A stretch of DNA of 46,267 nt from JAPLCX01 sp964460305 (GTDB lineage Bacteria > Auribacterota > Tritonobacteria > UBA1439): assembly GCA_964460305.1 (NCBI GenBank), contig CAYWRA010000007.1, forward strand, positions 1 through 46,267. The letters are read 5' to 3'. Under the pieces are notes generated by a model. The model did not search any database, was not told the DNA's origin, and was given only the letters and a program-made list of their open reading frames with translations. Numbering within the stretch: position 1 is the stretch's first letter; each line of letters begins with the position of its first letter. Of the stretch, positions 25,198 to 33,322 are shown in pieces. Position numbers and translations under genes: made by a program.

Positions 25198-25285
25198 GCG
25201 AGCCGGAGAATGGGAGAAACGGTGAACGGGCGATCTTGAAACTTCAGAGTCGCCGATTCACCCATTCTCCCACTCACCGTTTCGA
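25198..25285. repeat. 'gagtgggagaatcgg' inverted element, copy 2
   Basis: gagccggagaatgggagaaa...gatcttgaaacttcagagtcgcc...cccattctcccactcaccg. The centre (cttcagagtcgcc) matches the reverse complement of the copy at 18906-18992. It fills most of the mcsA-mcsB spacer. Confidence 0.65.
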
Positions 25286-25317
25286 ATTGCGTGGGGCGTG
25301 GTTGAAATTAACCCCGC

Positions 25318-25857
25318 CTACCGGCCTTTCGAACCACGCGCGCGCTCTTTCTTAGGAGACCGGGCGCTGGCCTGCGCGTCCTTCTTCAGCGCCTGGAGCC
25401 TATCCCTGATAGTCGCCGCCTTCTCGAATTCCTCTTTATCCACCGCCGCAGATAGTTGGGCCTCAAGGGCCTTCAGCATGGTCAATCCATCTACCTCAGC
25501 GCACGACAGAGAGGGTACTTTGCCGACGTGCGTCGTGCTCCTGTGAATCGTTTCCAGCAGCCCCCGGAGGCTCTTCTCAAACGCCCTGTAGCAGCTATCG
25601 CAACCCAGGCGTCCCGTCTTCCTGAAGTCTATGTAGGAGAGCCCGCACCCCGGGCAGGTCTTTTTCAAATCCTCCTCGGCGCGCAGCCCGAAATCGGCCA
25701 GGCCGGAGAGGAGATCGGCGATCGTGAACGGCGCCTGGATGGTAACGCCCTTCTTCTTGGCGCACTCTTCGCAGAGGTTCATCTTGATGATCTTTTTGTT
25801 CACCACCTCGGTATAGCGCACCGTGGCTTCATTTTTTTTGCACATTTCACAGTTCAT
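25318..25857 (-). CDS. mcsA: McsA, zinc-binding activator of McsB
   Basis: Activator and adaptor of McsB. Two zinc-binding modules are clear: CEMCKK...CEEC (residues about 4-31) and CPGCG...CDSC (about 70-92). A UVR-like coiled segment (AVDKEEFEKAATIRDRLQAL, about 137-156) lies near the C-terminus, where UVR domains of McsA contact ClpC/McsB. Basic tail KKERARGSKGR. Length 179 is normal. First gene of the mcsA-mcsB-clpC-radA run; a short leader with tandem -10-like boxes precedes it. Confidence 0.95.
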   Translation of the reverse strand: MNCEMCKKNEATVRYTEVVNKKIIKMNLCEECAKKKGVTIQAPFTIADLLSGLADFGLRAEEDLKKTCPGCGLSYIDFRKTGRLGCDSCYRAFEKSLRGLLETIHRSTTHVGKVPSLSCAEVDGLTMLKALEAQLSAAVDKEEFEKAATIRDRLQALKKDAQASARSPKKERARGSKGR

Positions 25858-25878
25858 ATTTCACCGTATCGCACCGCG

Positions 25879-25900
25879 ATTATATCAAATTATATCAAAT
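25879..25900 (-). promoter_or_regulatory. Tandem 10-bp repeat with two -10-like boxes upstream of mcsA
   Basis: On the minus strand TTTGATATAA is exactly repeated in tandem, giving two TATAAT boxes (25884-25879 and 25894-25889), 22 and 32 bp from the mcsA ATG. No convincing -35 hexamer is seen for either. It could be a promoter with alternative start points or an activator-dependent one. Confidence 0.4.
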
Positions 25901-25949
25901 GTTAGCGCCACCTGGGCAAACCGTTGTAAAAATCCCATATGAGAAGAAA

Positions 25950-26009
25950 TGGCAAAACCTTATGTTTTGACTTTTGCCATTTGGTATTTGGTATTTGTCA
26001 TTGACTACC
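25950..26009. repeat. 'tttggtatttgtcatt' repeat
   Basis: ttgccatttggtatttggtatttgtcatt is a relative of the larger inverted block at 31068-31165. The 152-bp spacer between mcsA and the MoaD-like gene is otherwise featureless. Confidence 0.5.
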
Positions 26010-26255
26010 TCATCCCCCGCCTATAACCATCAATATCTTAAGCCGGTTGCCGTTCCCAAGCACCTTGGATGGCTTAACCTGTTCCCCATTAATAAAATAC
26101 GAGAGCAATCCCACGTGCGCAGGATCGTAGCCGAGCTTCTCGACCATGAACCGCTCGACGGTAGTCCCCTCCCCTGTTTCCACGTCAACCGGCCCCTGGC
26201 CAAACGGCTTTTTCATGGCCCCGAGCATCTCGAGAATTATTTTCACAGTATTCAC
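26010..26255 (-). CDS. MoaD/ThiS-like ubiquitin-fold sulfur-carrier protein
   Basis: An 81-residue protein starting VNTVKIILEML (GTG at 26255, or GTG at 26246 giving VKIILEML) with a C-terminal VIGGG. The pattern of a beta-strand start, central ETGEGTTVERFM..LGY, LSYFINGEQV and a terminal Gly-Gly-rich tail fits MoaD/ThiS sulfur carriers that are thiocarboxylated to build molybdopterin or thiazole. It lies directly downstream of a molybdenum hydroxylase operon, which favours a molybdenum-cofactor role. One extra Gly follows the usual final GG. A longer frame to 26378 is rejected because it runs into a MITE-like element starting at 26267. Confidence 0.65.
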   Translation of the reverse strand: MNTVKIILEMLGAMKKPFGQGPVDVETGEGTTVERFMVEKLGYDPAHVGLLSYFINGEQVKPSKVLGNGNRLKILMVIGGG

Positions 26256-26266
26256 CCGTTTTCCAC

Positions 26267-26494
26267 TTTTCACAAAGAGTAAAAGAGAGGAAAGAGAAAT
26301 AAAGGCAAACACCAGCCCCCCTTTTATTTTCTTTTCCTCTTTCAATCCTATCCACGAGAAACTATACACGAGCAACAAGAAACTGTTCTCCCCCTCCCTA
26401 ACCCTCCCCCTCCAAAGGGGGAGGGATGGGTGGGGGTGAGCACCACCCCGTAACAGTCCTCTTATCTCTTGTCCTCTTTTACTCTTTGTAAAAA
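26267..26494. mobile_element. MITE-like inverted-repeat element, copy 3 (longest)
   Basis: Ends ttttcacaaagagtaaaaga and ctcttttactctttgtaaaa. Inside, ccctccctaaccctccccct pairs with aggggg-type sequence, then gatgggtgggggtgagcacc. At 228 bp it is the longest of the four copies; a stretch at about 26315-26390 is absent from the shorter ones. No transposase. Confidence 0.8.
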
Positions 26495-26524
26495 TTTGGT
26501 CTCTCTGTGTTCTTCTATGCGTCC

Positions 26525-26553
26525 TCCCCCAACGGGGCTCCCTTGGAGCGTGT
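26525..26553. repeat. Dispersed G+C palindrome, 21 bp beyond the molybdopterin-subunit stop
   Basis: ccccaacggggctcccttgg followed by agcgtgtctctgtggtgaaa; same layout as the copy at 43617. Confidence 0.65.
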
Positions 26554-26573
26554 CTCTGTGGTGAAACTTCTAT

Positions 26574-28892
26574 TTATTGGCGCGACTTCAGCGCCCGAAG
26601 GACCGTTTCGGGCGTGTAGGGCGGCTTGCGCAACCGTACCCCCACCGCGTCGAAGATGGCGTTGGATATGGCTGGGCAGGGTCCGTTGATGCAGACCTCG
26701 GCGACGGACTTGGCGCCGAAAGGACCGGTGGGCTCGTAAGTCGGGACGAGGAACGTGCGTATCTCAGGCAGGTCGCGCATGAAAAAGACGCCATATACCC
26801 CGAAAGATGGATTGAGCAACTTCCCCTTATCGTTGTAGATATAGCGCTCGGTAAGGGCATAGCTGATTCCATTGAGCAGCGCGCCCTCGACCTGTCCCTC
26901 CGCAAGGAGCGGGTTTATCGCGACTCCGCAATCCGTGGCGGTGACGTATCTCACCACGGAGACCTTTCCCGTCTCGGTATCCACCTCAACTTCTACAATG
27001 TGCGCGGAGAACGGCGGGGGCGACTGGTCCGAATATGCCGACGCGAATGCCGCGATCTGGCGCTGATCCTTCTCGTAGAGACTACGCGTCCCCACCCGTG
27101 CGAGGGTCACCTCGCCCTTCGCGCCTATCGCCTTGCCTCCCTCAAGCCTGATTTGCGCTTTATCCTCCTCCAACATCTCCGCCGCGACTTCCCTGATCTG
27201 ATCCGAAATCTTCTCAGCGCACTTTTTAGCCGCCATCCCTGACAGGTACGTCGTGCTCGACGCATAAGCCCCGACGTCAAAGGGGGTGAGATCGGTATCA
27301 GAGGAATAAACAATGATGTCGCTCGTCCGCACACCGAGCACCTCGGCCGCTATCTTCGCAATCAGCGTGTCGGAACCGGTCCCGATATCGGTCGCGCCGC
27401 AGAGAAGGTTGAACGAGCCGTCCTCGTTCATCTTTATCGAGCATGAGGCCATGTCGATTTTAGGTATTGAGGAGCCCTGCATCATCACCGCCATGCCGAG
27501 GCCGCGGCGGACGATCCCCGTCCCAGGTCTATTCCGCTTTTCGGCCCATCCGCTTTCCCTCACGACGATATCGATGCACTCATCCAAACCGCAGGAATTG
27601 ACCGTCATCGGGTGCCCTTCGGCGCCTTCCCCCAGCGCCGCAAACACCGGAGAGCCTTCCCCTTTCCGGATATGGAGCTTCCGGTAGAGGTCGGGCGGAT
27701 CAATTCCGATCGCGCGCGCCATTTCATCCATCTGGATGTTGACCGCGAGCCCCGACTGCGTGCCGCCGTACCCGCGGTAGGCGCCGCCCTGCGACAGGTT
27801 GGTGTAGACTGACCAGGCGTTGAATCTTACGTTGGGGCACCTGAAGAGCGGCAGTATCTTCGAGCCCGTGTTGGTCAGCACCGTGAGCCCATGGGTACCG
27901 TACGGCCCGGCGTTCTGGAGGCTCTCCAACTCTATGGCGGTCAACGTCCCGTCCCTCTTTATCCCGGTCTTCAGTTTCGTGATGGTCTGGTGCCGGGTGC
28001 GCGACGAGGTGAATACCTCCTCCCTGGTAAGTTGGAGCCTGACCGGCCTCCCCGTAGCCAGGGTGAGCGCCGCGCAGAGCGGCTCCGTGACGATATCCTG
28101 TTTCGACCCGAACCCCCCTCCGATACGCGGCTTGACGACCCTGATCCTCTTTATCGGAAGCTCCAGCGCGCGCGCCACGATCCGGCGGACGTGGAACGGC
28201 ACCTGCGTGGAGGAAACGATCACAAGCCTGTTGGAGGGGTCGAGATAGCTGATCGTGGTGTGCGGCTCGTTGGCGACGTGCTGGGCGTAGTGGTTCTCGT
28301 ACCCGTTCTCAAAAACCAGGTCCGCCTCGGCGAACCCCTTTGCCATGTCGCCGATGGTAACGTCCGCCCGTCCGCAGAGATTCTTCTTCGGATCCATTTC
28401 GACGGGGATGGGGATCAACCACTCCGGTTCGTCGTGGAGCACGGGCGCGCCCGGCTTCATCGACTCGCGCGGGTCGAAAATCGGGGGAAGCGGCTCATAC
28501 CCGACCTCGATGAGCTTGAGCGCCCGCTCCGCGATCTCCGTGGTCTCAGCGGCGACGATTGCCACCTCGTCGCCCACGAAGCGCACCTTGTTGTCGAGAA
28601 TAAACTTGTCGTAAGGAGACGGTTCGGGGAAACCCTGGCCGGCCTCGGTGACGATCACCCGCGGCACGTCTTTCCACGTAAGGACCGCGCGGACCCCTTC
28701 GAGGGCGCGCGCTTTTGAGACGTCCATAGAAACGATGCGCGCGTGGGCGTGGGGGCTGCGGAGCACCTTCGCGGAGAGCATTCCCGACACGTCATAATCA
28801 TCGGTGAAGAGCGCCTTCCCCGTCACAAGGCCGATGCCATCCACCTTGCGCCGCTCCTGCCCCACCTCGTTGAATCTCGCTTCCTCGCTCAT
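26574..28892 (-). CDS. Xanthine dehydrogenase-family molybdopterin-binding subunit
   Basis: Large catalytic subunit of a molybdenum hydroxylase (XDH/CODH/aldehyde oxidase family), using the Mo-pyranopterin cofactor to hydroxylate a purine, aldehyde or related compound. Starts MSEEARFNEVGQERRKVDG (28892, ATGA overlap with the upstream 2Fe-2S gene). The first domain (about 1-150) is the a/b hammerhead. Motifs seen: IGGGFGSKQD (about 241-250), QGGAYRGYGGTQSG (about 361-374) in the position of the XDH substrate Arg, and C-terminal GPFGAKSVAEV (about 725-735) with the catalytic Glu. Length 772 is normal. Last gene of an FAD, FeS, Mo operon. Substrate cannot be assigned. Confidence 0.92.
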   Translation of the reverse strand: MSEEARFNEVGQERRKVDGIGLVTGKALFTDDYDVSGMLSAKVLRSPHAHARIVSMDVSKARALEGVRAVLTWKDVPRVIVTEAGQGFPEPSPYDKFILDNKVRFVGDEVAIVAAETTEIAERALKLIEVGYEPLPPIFDPRESMKPGAPVLHDEPEWLIPIPVEMDPKKNLCGRADVTIGDMAKGFAEADLVFENGYENHYAQHVANEPHTTISYLDPSNRLVIVSSTQVPFHVRRIVARALELPIKRIRVVKPRIGGGFGSKQDIVTEPLCAALTLATGRPVRLQLTREEVFTSSRTRHQTITKLKTGIKRDGTLTAIELESLQNAGPYGTHGLTVLTNTGSKILPLFRCPNVRFNAWSVYTNLSQGGAYRGYGGTQSGLAVNIQMDEMARAIGIDPPDLYRKLHIRKGEGSPVFAALGEGAEGHPMTVNSCGLDECIDIVVRESGWAEKRNRPGTGIVRRGLGMAVMMQGSSIPKIDMASCSIKMNEDGSFNLLCGATDIGTGSDTLIAKIAAEVLGVRTSDIIVYSSDTDLTPFDVGAYASSTTYLSGMAAKKCAEKISDQIREVAAEMLEEDKAQIRLEGGKAIGAKGEVTLARVGTRSLYEKDQRQIAAFASAYSDQSPPPFSAHIVEVEVDTETGKVSVVRYVTATDCGVAINPLLAEGQVEGALLNGISYALTERYIYNDKGKLLNPSFGVYGVFFMRDLPEIRTFLVPTYEPTGPFGAKSVAEVCINGPCPAISNAIFDAVGVRLRKPPYTPETVLRALKSRQ

Positions 28893-29362
28893 TTCCCGCC
28901 CTTCTCTCTCATCCTCTTTCCCGCAAGCTTCACCGCCTCCAGTATCTTCACGTAGCCCGTGCACCTGCAATAATTCCCATCAAGCGCCCCTTTTATCTGG
29001 GTATCCGTCGGGTCTGGTTCCGCATCGAGAAGGGCCTTTGTCGCGAGTATGAAACCGGGGGAGCAATATCCGCACTGAACGGCCCCTGCATCGAGATACG
29101 CCTCCTGTATCGGATGAAGCCTGTCAACGCTTCCCAAGCCCTCGACCGTCGTGATCTCCCTGCCCTCCACGAGTCCCACAAGAAGGAGGCATGAGTTAAC
29201 CGGCTTGCCGTCAAGGAGAACCGTACACGCGCCGCAGAAACCCTGCCCGCACCCGAACTTAGCGCCTTTATACCCCTCACGCCGGAGCACGTCGAGCAAG
29301 ACCTCGCCGGGCATGGCTTCCACCGTTTTCTCCGCACCGTTTATCTTCAATACAAGCTTCAT
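28889..29362 (-). CDS. Molybdenum hydroxylase 2Fe-2S subunit
   Basis: Electron-transfer subunit with two [2Fe-2S] clusters. CGQGFCGACTVLLDG (about residues 39-53) with a later Cys near 60 gives the plant-ferredoxin-type cluster; QCGYCSPGF (about 98-106) and CRCTGY (about 132-137) give the second. Length 157 is typical. It overlaps the FAD subunit by 4 nt (29359-29362) and the molybdopterin subunit by 4 nt (28889-28892), so the three are translationally coupled. Confidence 0.95.
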   Translation of the reverse strand: MKLVLKINGAEKTVEAMPGEVLLDVLRREGYKGAKFGCGQGFCGACTVLLDGKPVNSCLLLVGLVEGREITTVEGLGSVDRLHPIQEAYLDAGAVQCGYCSPGFILATKALLDAEPDPTDTQIKGALDGNYCRCTGYVKILEAVKLAGKRMREKGGK

Positions 29363-30225
29363 TGCTTGCCACCCGCCTTACGAAACGCTGTTTCCAGCAC
29401 TCTCTCGGCGATCGCGCTCGCGAGCCCCCTCTTGTACTCGTCGCTGACCCTTATGTCCTTGACCGCTTTCAGTGAGCCTGCCGCCGCCGCGGCCGCCTCC
29501 CGTATGAGCTCCGGCGATGGGAGGAGTCCCTCAAGAACGCGCGCAGCCTCCCCCGACACCCTCGGCAATAACTGGAGTCCCCCGATGACGAGCCTCGCTG
29601 AGGCGCACTTCCCCGAACCGGCCAGCGTCACACATGCCGTCGCCGATGCCAAAGCAAACGTGTTCGACGTCTCCGAAAATTTATCGAACGACCCGCCTGA
29701 ACGTGGGCCCGCATCTGGAATGATTATCTCCTCCAGAAACTCGCAGCGCCCGAGAGCGCTGAGAGGCTGGGCCGCGTAAAACTCATCGCAAGGCATCCTT
29801 CTCATCCCTTTCGGTCCCCTCACTTTGAACAGCGCGCCCATCGCGCAATAGACGGTTGGGAGATCGGACCATATAAAAAGGCGGATGGCATTGCCGCCGA
29901 GGGTGATCAAATTCCTGTTGGGAGTTGCGGCGACCCGTGAAGCCGCGGCGGCGAGGAGACCGTTCCTGAAACGCAGTGCGGCGGGTGAGGCGGCCAGTTG
30001 CGCAACGGTAGCCATTGCGCCCAGCCGGAGGCTGTTTCGATCGCGTATGATTTCGTCTATGCCGAGGGACCTCAGGCTCGCAAGCTCTGTGATCTTCGGG
30101 GGCGTAGAGAAAGAAAACGATACGCCGCCGCCCACTGGAGCAATACGGCCCCGGCCCTTATTAAGGAGCGAGAAAAGCTCACTCCTGTTCTTCGGATAGT
30201 GAATCGCCGTGATTTTAGCTGACAT
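29359..30225 (-). CDS. Molybdenum hydroxylase FAD-binding subunit (divergent)
   Basis: Medium subunit of the XDH/CODH family that passes electrons from Fe-S clusters to FAD. The PCMH-type FAD domain occupies the first about 180 residues (VGGGVSFSFS near 31, then LRLGAMATVAQL near 72), and a CO_deh_flav_C domain follows. The usual GT(I/V)GGN-A-AS-AAD segment is altered to NLITLGGNAIRLFIWSDLP (about 104-122), so flavin binding or partner contacts may differ. Length 288. First gene of a 4-nt-overlap operon. The equivalent gene at 42039 is canonical. Confidence 0.88.
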   Translation of the reverse strand: MSAKITAIHYPKNRSELFSLLNKGRGRIAPVGGGVSFSFSTPPKITELASLRSLGIDEIIRDRNSLRLGAMATVAQLAASPAALRFRNGLLAAAASRVAATPNRNLITLGGNAIRLFIWSDLPTVYCAMGALFKVRGPKGMRRMPCDEFYAAQPLSALGRCEFLEEIIIPDAGPRSGGSFDKFSETSNTFALASATACVTLAGSGKCASARLVIGGLQLLPRVSGEAARVLEGLLPSPELIREAAAAAAGSLKAVKDIRVSDEYKRGLASAIAERVLETAFRKAGGKQ

Positions 30226-30405
30226 GACGTCTTCCCAAGAGTTTGCACCCGGAATTCACGTAAGAGCACATCGCAGAGAGCTTCCTCGACACCTGGCCGG
30301 CAAAATGTATCAAATGCACACCGGGGTTGCAAGGCGAATGAGGTTGTAGCCATAACAAGATGCGCTGCAAAGAGATGGGTCCTGAAACCGGCCGGAGATC
30401 ACGTA
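30226..30405. other. Spacer upstream of the FAD subunit
   Basis: 180 bp between the end of the flavin-reductase-like gene and the start of the molybdenum hydroxylase operon. No repeat family, hairpin or convincing promoter was recognised. Confidence 0.4.
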
Positions 30406-30981
30406 CTACCGCCCCGCGAGATCACTCCCGACAGAAAATGCCTCCCCCGCATCCTTTCCCACCAGCCGATAGCGGCGATGTTCGGGCAGGAAAATGAACG
30501 GGCGTACACGTTCGACGTCGGGAAGACCATCCCTACCGATGCACTCTTCGTCCGCCTTCACGTCCATTATTTCCCCGATGAACTGTGTATGCAGGCCGAT
30601 TTCAATGGTATGGAGCACCCTGCACTCCAATACGACCGGGTACTCTTTTATATACGGAGCGTTTACCAGGTCGCTTCTCACAGGCGTGAGCCCCGCGCGC
30701 GCAAACTTATCCTCAGTCCGCCCGGACGCGATCCCGAAGTAGTCCGATTCTCTTACGTAATCCGCTGAGGGTATGTTGACGGTAAACGCCTCCTGTTCGA
30801 CGATGTTCCCATATGAATAGGTCGCCTTCCTGAGGGATATCGCCACGCACGGCGGCTTCGAACAACAGATCCCTCCCCATGCGACCGCCGCCACATTGGG
30901 TTTCCCCATCTTATCGTACGTACCGACGATAAAGACCGGCGTGGGATACACCAAAGTCCTAGCGCCAAGAGACTTTTTCAT
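30406..30981 (-). CDS. Flavin reductase-like FMN-binding protein
   Basis: Split-barrel FMN-binding protein of the flavin-reductase/DIM6-NTAB type, 191 residues, starting MKKSLGARTLVYPTPVFIVGTYD. The TPVFIVGTYDKMGKPNVAAVAWGG core and later VNIPSADYVRESDYFGIASGRTEDKFARAGL are typical. AAGGAGG lies five bases ahead of the ATG at 30981; a longer frame to 31026 is not needed. Members reduce flavins with NAD(P)H or act as FMN-containing redox proteins, often with molybdo-enzymes nearby; here the neighbour downstream is a molybdenum hydroxylase. Substrate and partner are inferred only. Confidence 0.88.
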   Translation of the reverse strand: MKKSLGARTLVYPTPVFIVGTYDKMGKPNVAAVAWGGICCSKPPCVAISLRKATYSYGNIVEQEAFTVNIPSADYVRESDYFGIASGRTEDKFARAGLTPVRSDLVNAPYIKEYPVVLECRVLHTIEIGLHTQFIGEIMDVKADEECIGRDGLPDVERVRPFIFLPEHRRYRLVGKDAGEAFSVGSDLAGR

Positions 30982-31067
30982 AAGCCCTCCTTGTTTGCGC
31001 AATCGCAAACGTAGCTGACCTATCAATTATAGCCGATTGTGCCGCAGGGATAAAGGCAGGTTTTGAT

Positions 31068-31165
31068 TAATGACAAATGACAAATACCAAATGACAAAGC
31101 TCCATTGTGTTTTGTTATTTGGTCATTTGTAATTCATTTGTCATTTGTCATTTGGTATTTGGTAG
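31068..31165. repeat. 'tgacaaatgacaaataccaaa' inverted repeat
   Basis: Left arm tgacaaatgacaaataccaa-atgac and right arm gtcatttgtcatttggta-tttgg are near-perfect complements around a 30-base centre, so the whole block can form one long hairpin. Shorter relatives occur near 20056, 25970 and 37815. Confidence 0.75.
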
Positions 31166-31201
31166 TTAAGGCTGGTCAAAGGGAGTAGGACTAAATCCGG
31201 T

Positions 31202-33226
31202 CTACTTCACCGTAAAATTCTCGGTGTCACCGGCAAAGGCGCTGGATGGTCCCCTGACCTTGCCCCCGGTATCCACAAGACCGGCGATGACCCGGTAGTC
31301 ACCCGCCACGCCTTGCGGCACGCGCATGTTCAGAAGCACTCCCGAGTAGCTGGCCGGCAGGGAATTGACATCCTGGACGATGGGAATCACTCCCCGCCGC
31401 AAGCGGTTCCCTGGCTGGATTGAAAATACCCCCGCCTTGCCGACGATCACCGCGTATGCGTCGAACGGCCTGCCTGTGATGGGTTGTATCACCGCGCTCA
31501 CCGTGAACGTTTCACCAGCCGATGGGCTCGAGGTATTCAGAGTCAGATCGACCATCGGCAGCGGCGTCGGCGTCTGGACCGGCGTCGGTGTCGGCGGCGG
31601 CGTACCCTGGGAATTGGTTTGGGATATTTGCCAGTCAGCCTTGCTGTCCGTGTCCAGCGTGGTGATGCGCTGGGCATAACCATAGCTGATGCTGCCAACT
31701 CCCGCTGAATCGGCCGTGGAGCTGAATGAGCCGCTCCCCGAAACCGGATCGCCCCAATGGAAGCCCTTGATGAGGAAGTTCCCGGCCGTCACGGCGCTTG
31801 CCGATGCGGAATTATCCAGGTTTGACCAGACAACCGCATCAAAGATATTGATCGGGTTCGGCGTCAGCGAATCTTCCTTGGAGATCATGAAGCAATCGTC
31901 AGTGGTATACCAGTAGTTCCCATCCAGGTGTGTCGAAACGTCCCACCAGTTATTCGCCCCCTTGCCGGTGTCGTTACTTTCGTCGATGTAGACGGTGTCG
32001 GCTGCACCAGTCATGTGCACAATCGCGACGTCGCCGGGCTCCATCGTGAGCGGGCCGTTCTTCGCCAGCCTGCCTTTATGGTCCTTGCTCACCCAATAGA
32101 GACCGCTCACGTCGACGGATGAAGCGCCGGGAGGGAGGTAGAGTTCGACCCAGCGATGGGTCTCGGGAGCCAGGTATGCTCCGGATACGGCCACCTCGCT
32201 CACCATGAGATGCGGCGCCTCCGGGGTGACGTATTCATCCACGTTATACGGACCGTATGCGAATGGATTGCTTTCAGGTCCTTCATTGGTGAAGGAATAG
32301 GTGGCGCCATCCGTAGTGATGACGACCTCTCCATTCGCCACCGTGACGTTGTCGGCCGTGCCGCCGGCTCCCGTTTCCGTCTGAAATATCCGCTGCACGT
32401 GTACGGCCGAATTATTCAACCGATCAATGGTTTCTTGCGTGGGGTGCCCATAGCCATTTCCATCCCCCACCATGATTACCGCAAATTCCGGCATTATGTT
32501 CTTGAGAAAATTCAGATTGGAACCATACCTGCTCCCGTGATGGTCGACCTTATACACGTCGATCTGTTCGCCCCTGGCTTTGAGGGCCTGACCGAGAGGC
32601 TCCTCGACATCGGCATAACCGCAGCAATATTCGATGTCGCCACAGGTAAGATAGTCGAACCCCCTGAAGCTGACGATAACCCCAACGCACTCGTCATTAT
32701 CACCCTGAGGGGTAACATAAGCCCCACCGATAATATAGCCTCCTGAGGTTACACACGTGACCGTCGCCCCGGCATTATCATAAAAAACGTCGCCTGGGGT
32801 TGTATTGCTCCAGTCAAACCGCTGAGTCAAGCTGTCTATATAACCACCGCTCTTAAGGGAGTTATAACCGCCGGTATGGTCGCCGTCATCATGGGTAAGG
32901 ATTACCCTGTTGATCTTTGCGATTCCGAGCCTGCTGAGCAAGCTTTTGATGTTCTTTGCGCTCGGCCCGCAGTCTATCAGCATGTTGCTGCCGTCGGGGA
33001 ACACCACCAGAGCCGAGTCGCCCTGTCCGACATCGATGGCGTAAATCTTCATGACCCCGGCGGAAGCCTTCGAGTCCTCCGCCGCCTGCTCATCCCCAAC
33101 GGATATATCGGCGCCATCATATCCGTAACAAGCTGGAAACGTAATCAATTGTGCGGCAAAGAGAATCGACCAGAAAAAGGCAAAGAATGCCAGGGAGGCC
33201 GGTTTTAAACTCGTGTATTTCTTCAT
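31202..33226 (-). CDS. Secreted MBL-fold hydrolase (ComEC C-terminal type) with lamin-tail domain
   Basis: Exported protein of 674 residues. N-terminal signal peptide (about 1-36, hydrophobic FFAFFWSILFAAQLITF). Residues about 60-300 form a metallo-beta-lactamase fold like the cytosolic ComEC/Rec2 domain: AIDVGQGDSALVVFPDG, THDDGDHTGG (near 110), DHHGSRYGSN (near 229). The second His of HxHxDH is Asp here. A lamin-tail domain follows from about 338 (LMVSEVAVSGAYLAPETHRWVELYLPPGASSVDVSGLYWVS, shown only as the start of the domain). A Pro/Thr linker (TPPPTPTPVQTPTPLP) and a 117-residue C-terminal beta domain end the protein. A paralogue lies immediately upstream. Nuclease or phosphodiesterase activity is inferred from family relatives. 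Confidence 0.86.
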   Translation of the reverse strand: MKKYTSLKPASLAFFAFFWSILFAAQLITFPACYGYDGADISVGDEQAAEDSKASAGVMKIYAIDVGQGDSALVVFPDGSNMLIDCGPSAKNIKSLLSRLGIAKINRVILTHDDGDHTGGYNSLKSGGYIDSLTQRFDWSNTTPGDVFYDNAGATVTCVTSGGYIIGGAYVTPQGDNDECVGVIVSFRGFDYLTCGDIEYCCGYADVEEPLGQALKARGEQIDVYKVDHHGSRYGSNLNFLKNIMPEFAVIMVGDGNGYGHPTQETIDRLNNSAVHVQRIFQTETGAGGTADNVTVANGEVVITTDGATYSFTNEGPESNPFAYGPYNVDEYVTPEAPHLMVSEVAVSGAYLAPETHRWVELYLPPGASSVDVSGLYWVSKDHKGRLAKNGPLTMEPGDVAIVHMTGAADTVYIDESNDTGKGANNWWDVSTHLDGNYWYTTDDCFMISKEDSLTPNPINIFDAVVWSNLDNSASASAVTAGNFLIKGFHWGDPVSGSGSFSSTADSAGVGSISYGYAQRITTLDTDSKADWQISQTNSQGTPPPTPTPVQTPTPLPMVDLTLNTSSPSAGETFTVSAVIQPITGRPFDAYAVIVGKAGVFSIQPGNRLRRGVIPIVQDVNSLPASYSGVLLNMRVPQGVAGDYRVIAGLVDTGGKVRGPSSAFAGDTENFTVK

Positions 33227-33322
33227 ATTATATTAGACGACGCAATGGATAAAAGGTTCAAAATATATTGTGAATAATTCAGATTAAGATGATGTCGTCT
33301 CGAAGATGGCGGGCAGGGCTCC

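Larger units (their letters stand above)
26256..26573. other. Spacer between molybdenum hydroxylase operon and MoaD-like gene
   Basis: Occupied by MITE-like element copy 3 (26267-26494) and a composite ctctgtgg repeat with an internal G+C palindrome (about 26500-26570). Confidence 0.75.

Noticed and set aside
25879..25900. CtsR operator upstream of mcsA
   Set aside because: The CtsR heptad direct repeat (GGTCAAA-type) is not present; the tandem decamer has a different sequence, and no ctsR gene is here.
26256..26378. N-terminal extension of the MoaD-like protein with a hydrophobic segment
   Set aside because: The extension (from 26378) is translated from the MITE-like element beginning at 26267; the protein fold starts at the GTG codons at 26255 or 26246.
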